DNA of 39,385 nt from a virus: IMG/VR virus record IMGVR_UViG_3300044525_000005, positions 1 through 39,385 of that record; one strand, 5' to 3'. Under the pieces are notes generated by a model. The model had not been told where the DNA came from. It worked only from the letters and a program-made list of their open reading frames with translations, and did no database searches. Positions 38,787 to 39,385 of the stretch are shown in pieces (the first letter of the stretch is position 1; the number at the start of each line of letters is the position of its first letter). A program made the translations under genes and the position numbers.

Positions 38787-38845
38787 CAGCGGTTGATGAG
38801 CCAGTCGAGGATGCGGTCGAGCGCGCGGCTGAGGGTGGCGCGCAT
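38786..38845 (-). CDS. 19-residue leader peptide before HNH
   Basis: A very short frame beginning ATG at 38845 preceded by GGAGG with five-base spacing and encoding MRATLSRALDRILDWLINR, an amphipathic helix. Its TGA overlaps the HNH ATG (TGATG), so it should deliver ribosomes to HNH by coupling. It may be translated only for that purpose. Confidence 0.5.
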   Translation of the reverse strand: MRATLSRALDRILDWLINR

Positions 38846-38857
38846 GGTGGCCTCCGA

Positions 38858-39157
38858 TCAGGCGATGCGGTGCCCGGTGTATTCGCGGGCTTGTGGCGGG
38901 AGTCGGGTGAGTCGGTAGACGAGGATCTCTTCGACGGGCGCTTGGCTTGCGGGTGTGCCTGGTTCGGCGCGGCCGGTGCGGATGACGAGGTAGGTGACGG
39001 GTGGTCGGTCGATGAGTTGCACGCCGAACGCGGCGTGTGTGCGGAGGTGGTCGACGGCGCGGACGCTGAGTTCGATCTCTTCGGGTGGCGTTGTGGTGGG
39101 GAGGTCGAGGGTGGGTGTGCCGCCGTCGGGGTCGATGAGGAGTTTCACACCGGTCAT
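38858..39157 (-). CDS. Small phage protein, unknown function
   Basis: A 99-residue beta-rich protein (VKLLIDPDGGTPTLDLPTTT, TYLVIRTGRAEPGTPASQ, EEILVYRLTRLPPQAREYTG) with no known domain. ATG at 39157 has AAAGGAA five bases before it. It belongs to the cluster of small genes upstream of the HNH gene. A longer frame on the opposite strand over this stretch is a Gly/Val-rich shadow. Confidence 0.7.
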   Translation of the reverse strand: MTGVKLLIDPDGGTPTLDLPTTTPPEEIELSVRAVDHLRTHAAFGVQLIDRPPVTYLVIRTGRAEPGTPASQAPVEEILVYRLTRLPPQAREYTGHRIA

Positions 39158-39172
39158 GGTTCCTTTGTCACC

Positions 39173-39355
39173 TCAGCTCAATATCCCGCCAGAACGCCGT
39201 ATGACAAGATCAGCGGCGAACTGATAGACCTCGATGAGGTGCGCGCCGCATATCGGCACTGGACAATCTGGCACTAACCTGCGGGTGCAATGATCGTTGG
39301 CCATGCATCTGCGGCCAACTGCGCTGGCATCGATGTGCGGAACGCTCTCAATCAC
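39173..39355 (-). CDS. Small Cys-rich protein at the window edge
   Basis: A 60-residue protein from a GTG at 39355, though the frame is open to the window end so the true start may lie outside. It contains RCMANDHCTRRLVPDCPVPI then CGAHL, four Cys and a His spaced like a small zinc finger, and a helical VYQFAADLVIRRSGG. Similar Cys-rich short proteins occur in actinophage early regions from memory. Function unknown. Confidence 0.6.
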   Translation of the reverse strand: MIESVPHIDASAVGRRCMANDHCTRRLVPDCPVPICGAHLIEVYQFAADLVIRRSGGILS

Positions 39356-39385
39356 GGCACGACGGCTTTGTGCGGCGAGCACGCC

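Noticed and set aside
1-39385. tRNA genes, rRNA genes or insertion sequences
   Set aside because: No cloverleaf with plausible acceptor stem, no rRNA-like stretch and no transposase-like protein was noticed by reading; a covariance search would be decisive.

Overview
The window is most of the genome of a tailed siphophage (or an integrated or free copy of one) of a high-GC actinobacterium. The evidence is a complete head-tail-lysis gene set, GC-rich codon use (NNC/NNG third positions), a WhiB-type iron-sulfur regulator (a family restricted to Actinobacteria and their phages), a DUF1906-type endolysin and a DUF6745-type repeat protein. The host genus cannot be fixed from the sequence. No integrase, ParA or excisionase/attachment pair is visible, so lysogeny is unproven; both ends of the window cut through or abut phage genes, so the integration or early region may lie outside.

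Almost everything reads leftward (minus strand), often with 4-base ATGA/GTGA stop-start overlaps. From right to left: small early/packaging genes and an HNH nuclease (39355-38466), a possible cos region (38465-38191), small and large terminase, a small membrane protein, portal, protease and a scaffold-fused HK97-type capsid (38190-32439), a head-tail joining block that also holds a double glycosyltransferase and a methyltransferase (32360-28481), a block of host-contact proteins including a secreted-type beta-helix protein and a GH16 glycosidase (28484-22740), tail tube, tail-completion protein, frameshifting tail chaperones, tape measure with a lytic transglycosylase domain and a LamG-bearing tail protein (22736-14578), then a lysis cassette with membrane proteins, a phospholipase-D-like enzyme, endolysin and holin (14568-11926).

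A regulatory region (11379-11714) holds a leftward terminator that should end the late transcript, an operator-like palindrome and divergent small DNA-binding genes. To its left is an early/replication operon: unknown small proteins, a RecB/Cas4-type exonuclease, a RecT-like annealing protein, RusA resolvase, a DUF6745 protein with a 40-copy tetrapeptide repeat and its companion, WhiB, a C5 DNA methyltransferase, an SNF2-like helicase, a beta-class DNA methyltransferase and a CHC2/TOPRIM primase-helicase that runs off the left edge.

Only two places read rightward: the small regulator at 11715-11939 and a three-gene cassette (20528-21689: lipoprotein, HTH protein, low-GC orphan) inserted in the tail operon with its own promoter, which looks like a moron. 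The most unusual items are the DUF6745 repeat gene pair, this moron, the GH16 and beta-helix host-contact proteins, the virion-decoration pair (glycosyltransferase plus methyltransferase), the hairpin over the WhiB start, and a -1 frameshift in the tail chaperone that conventional gene calling would miss.
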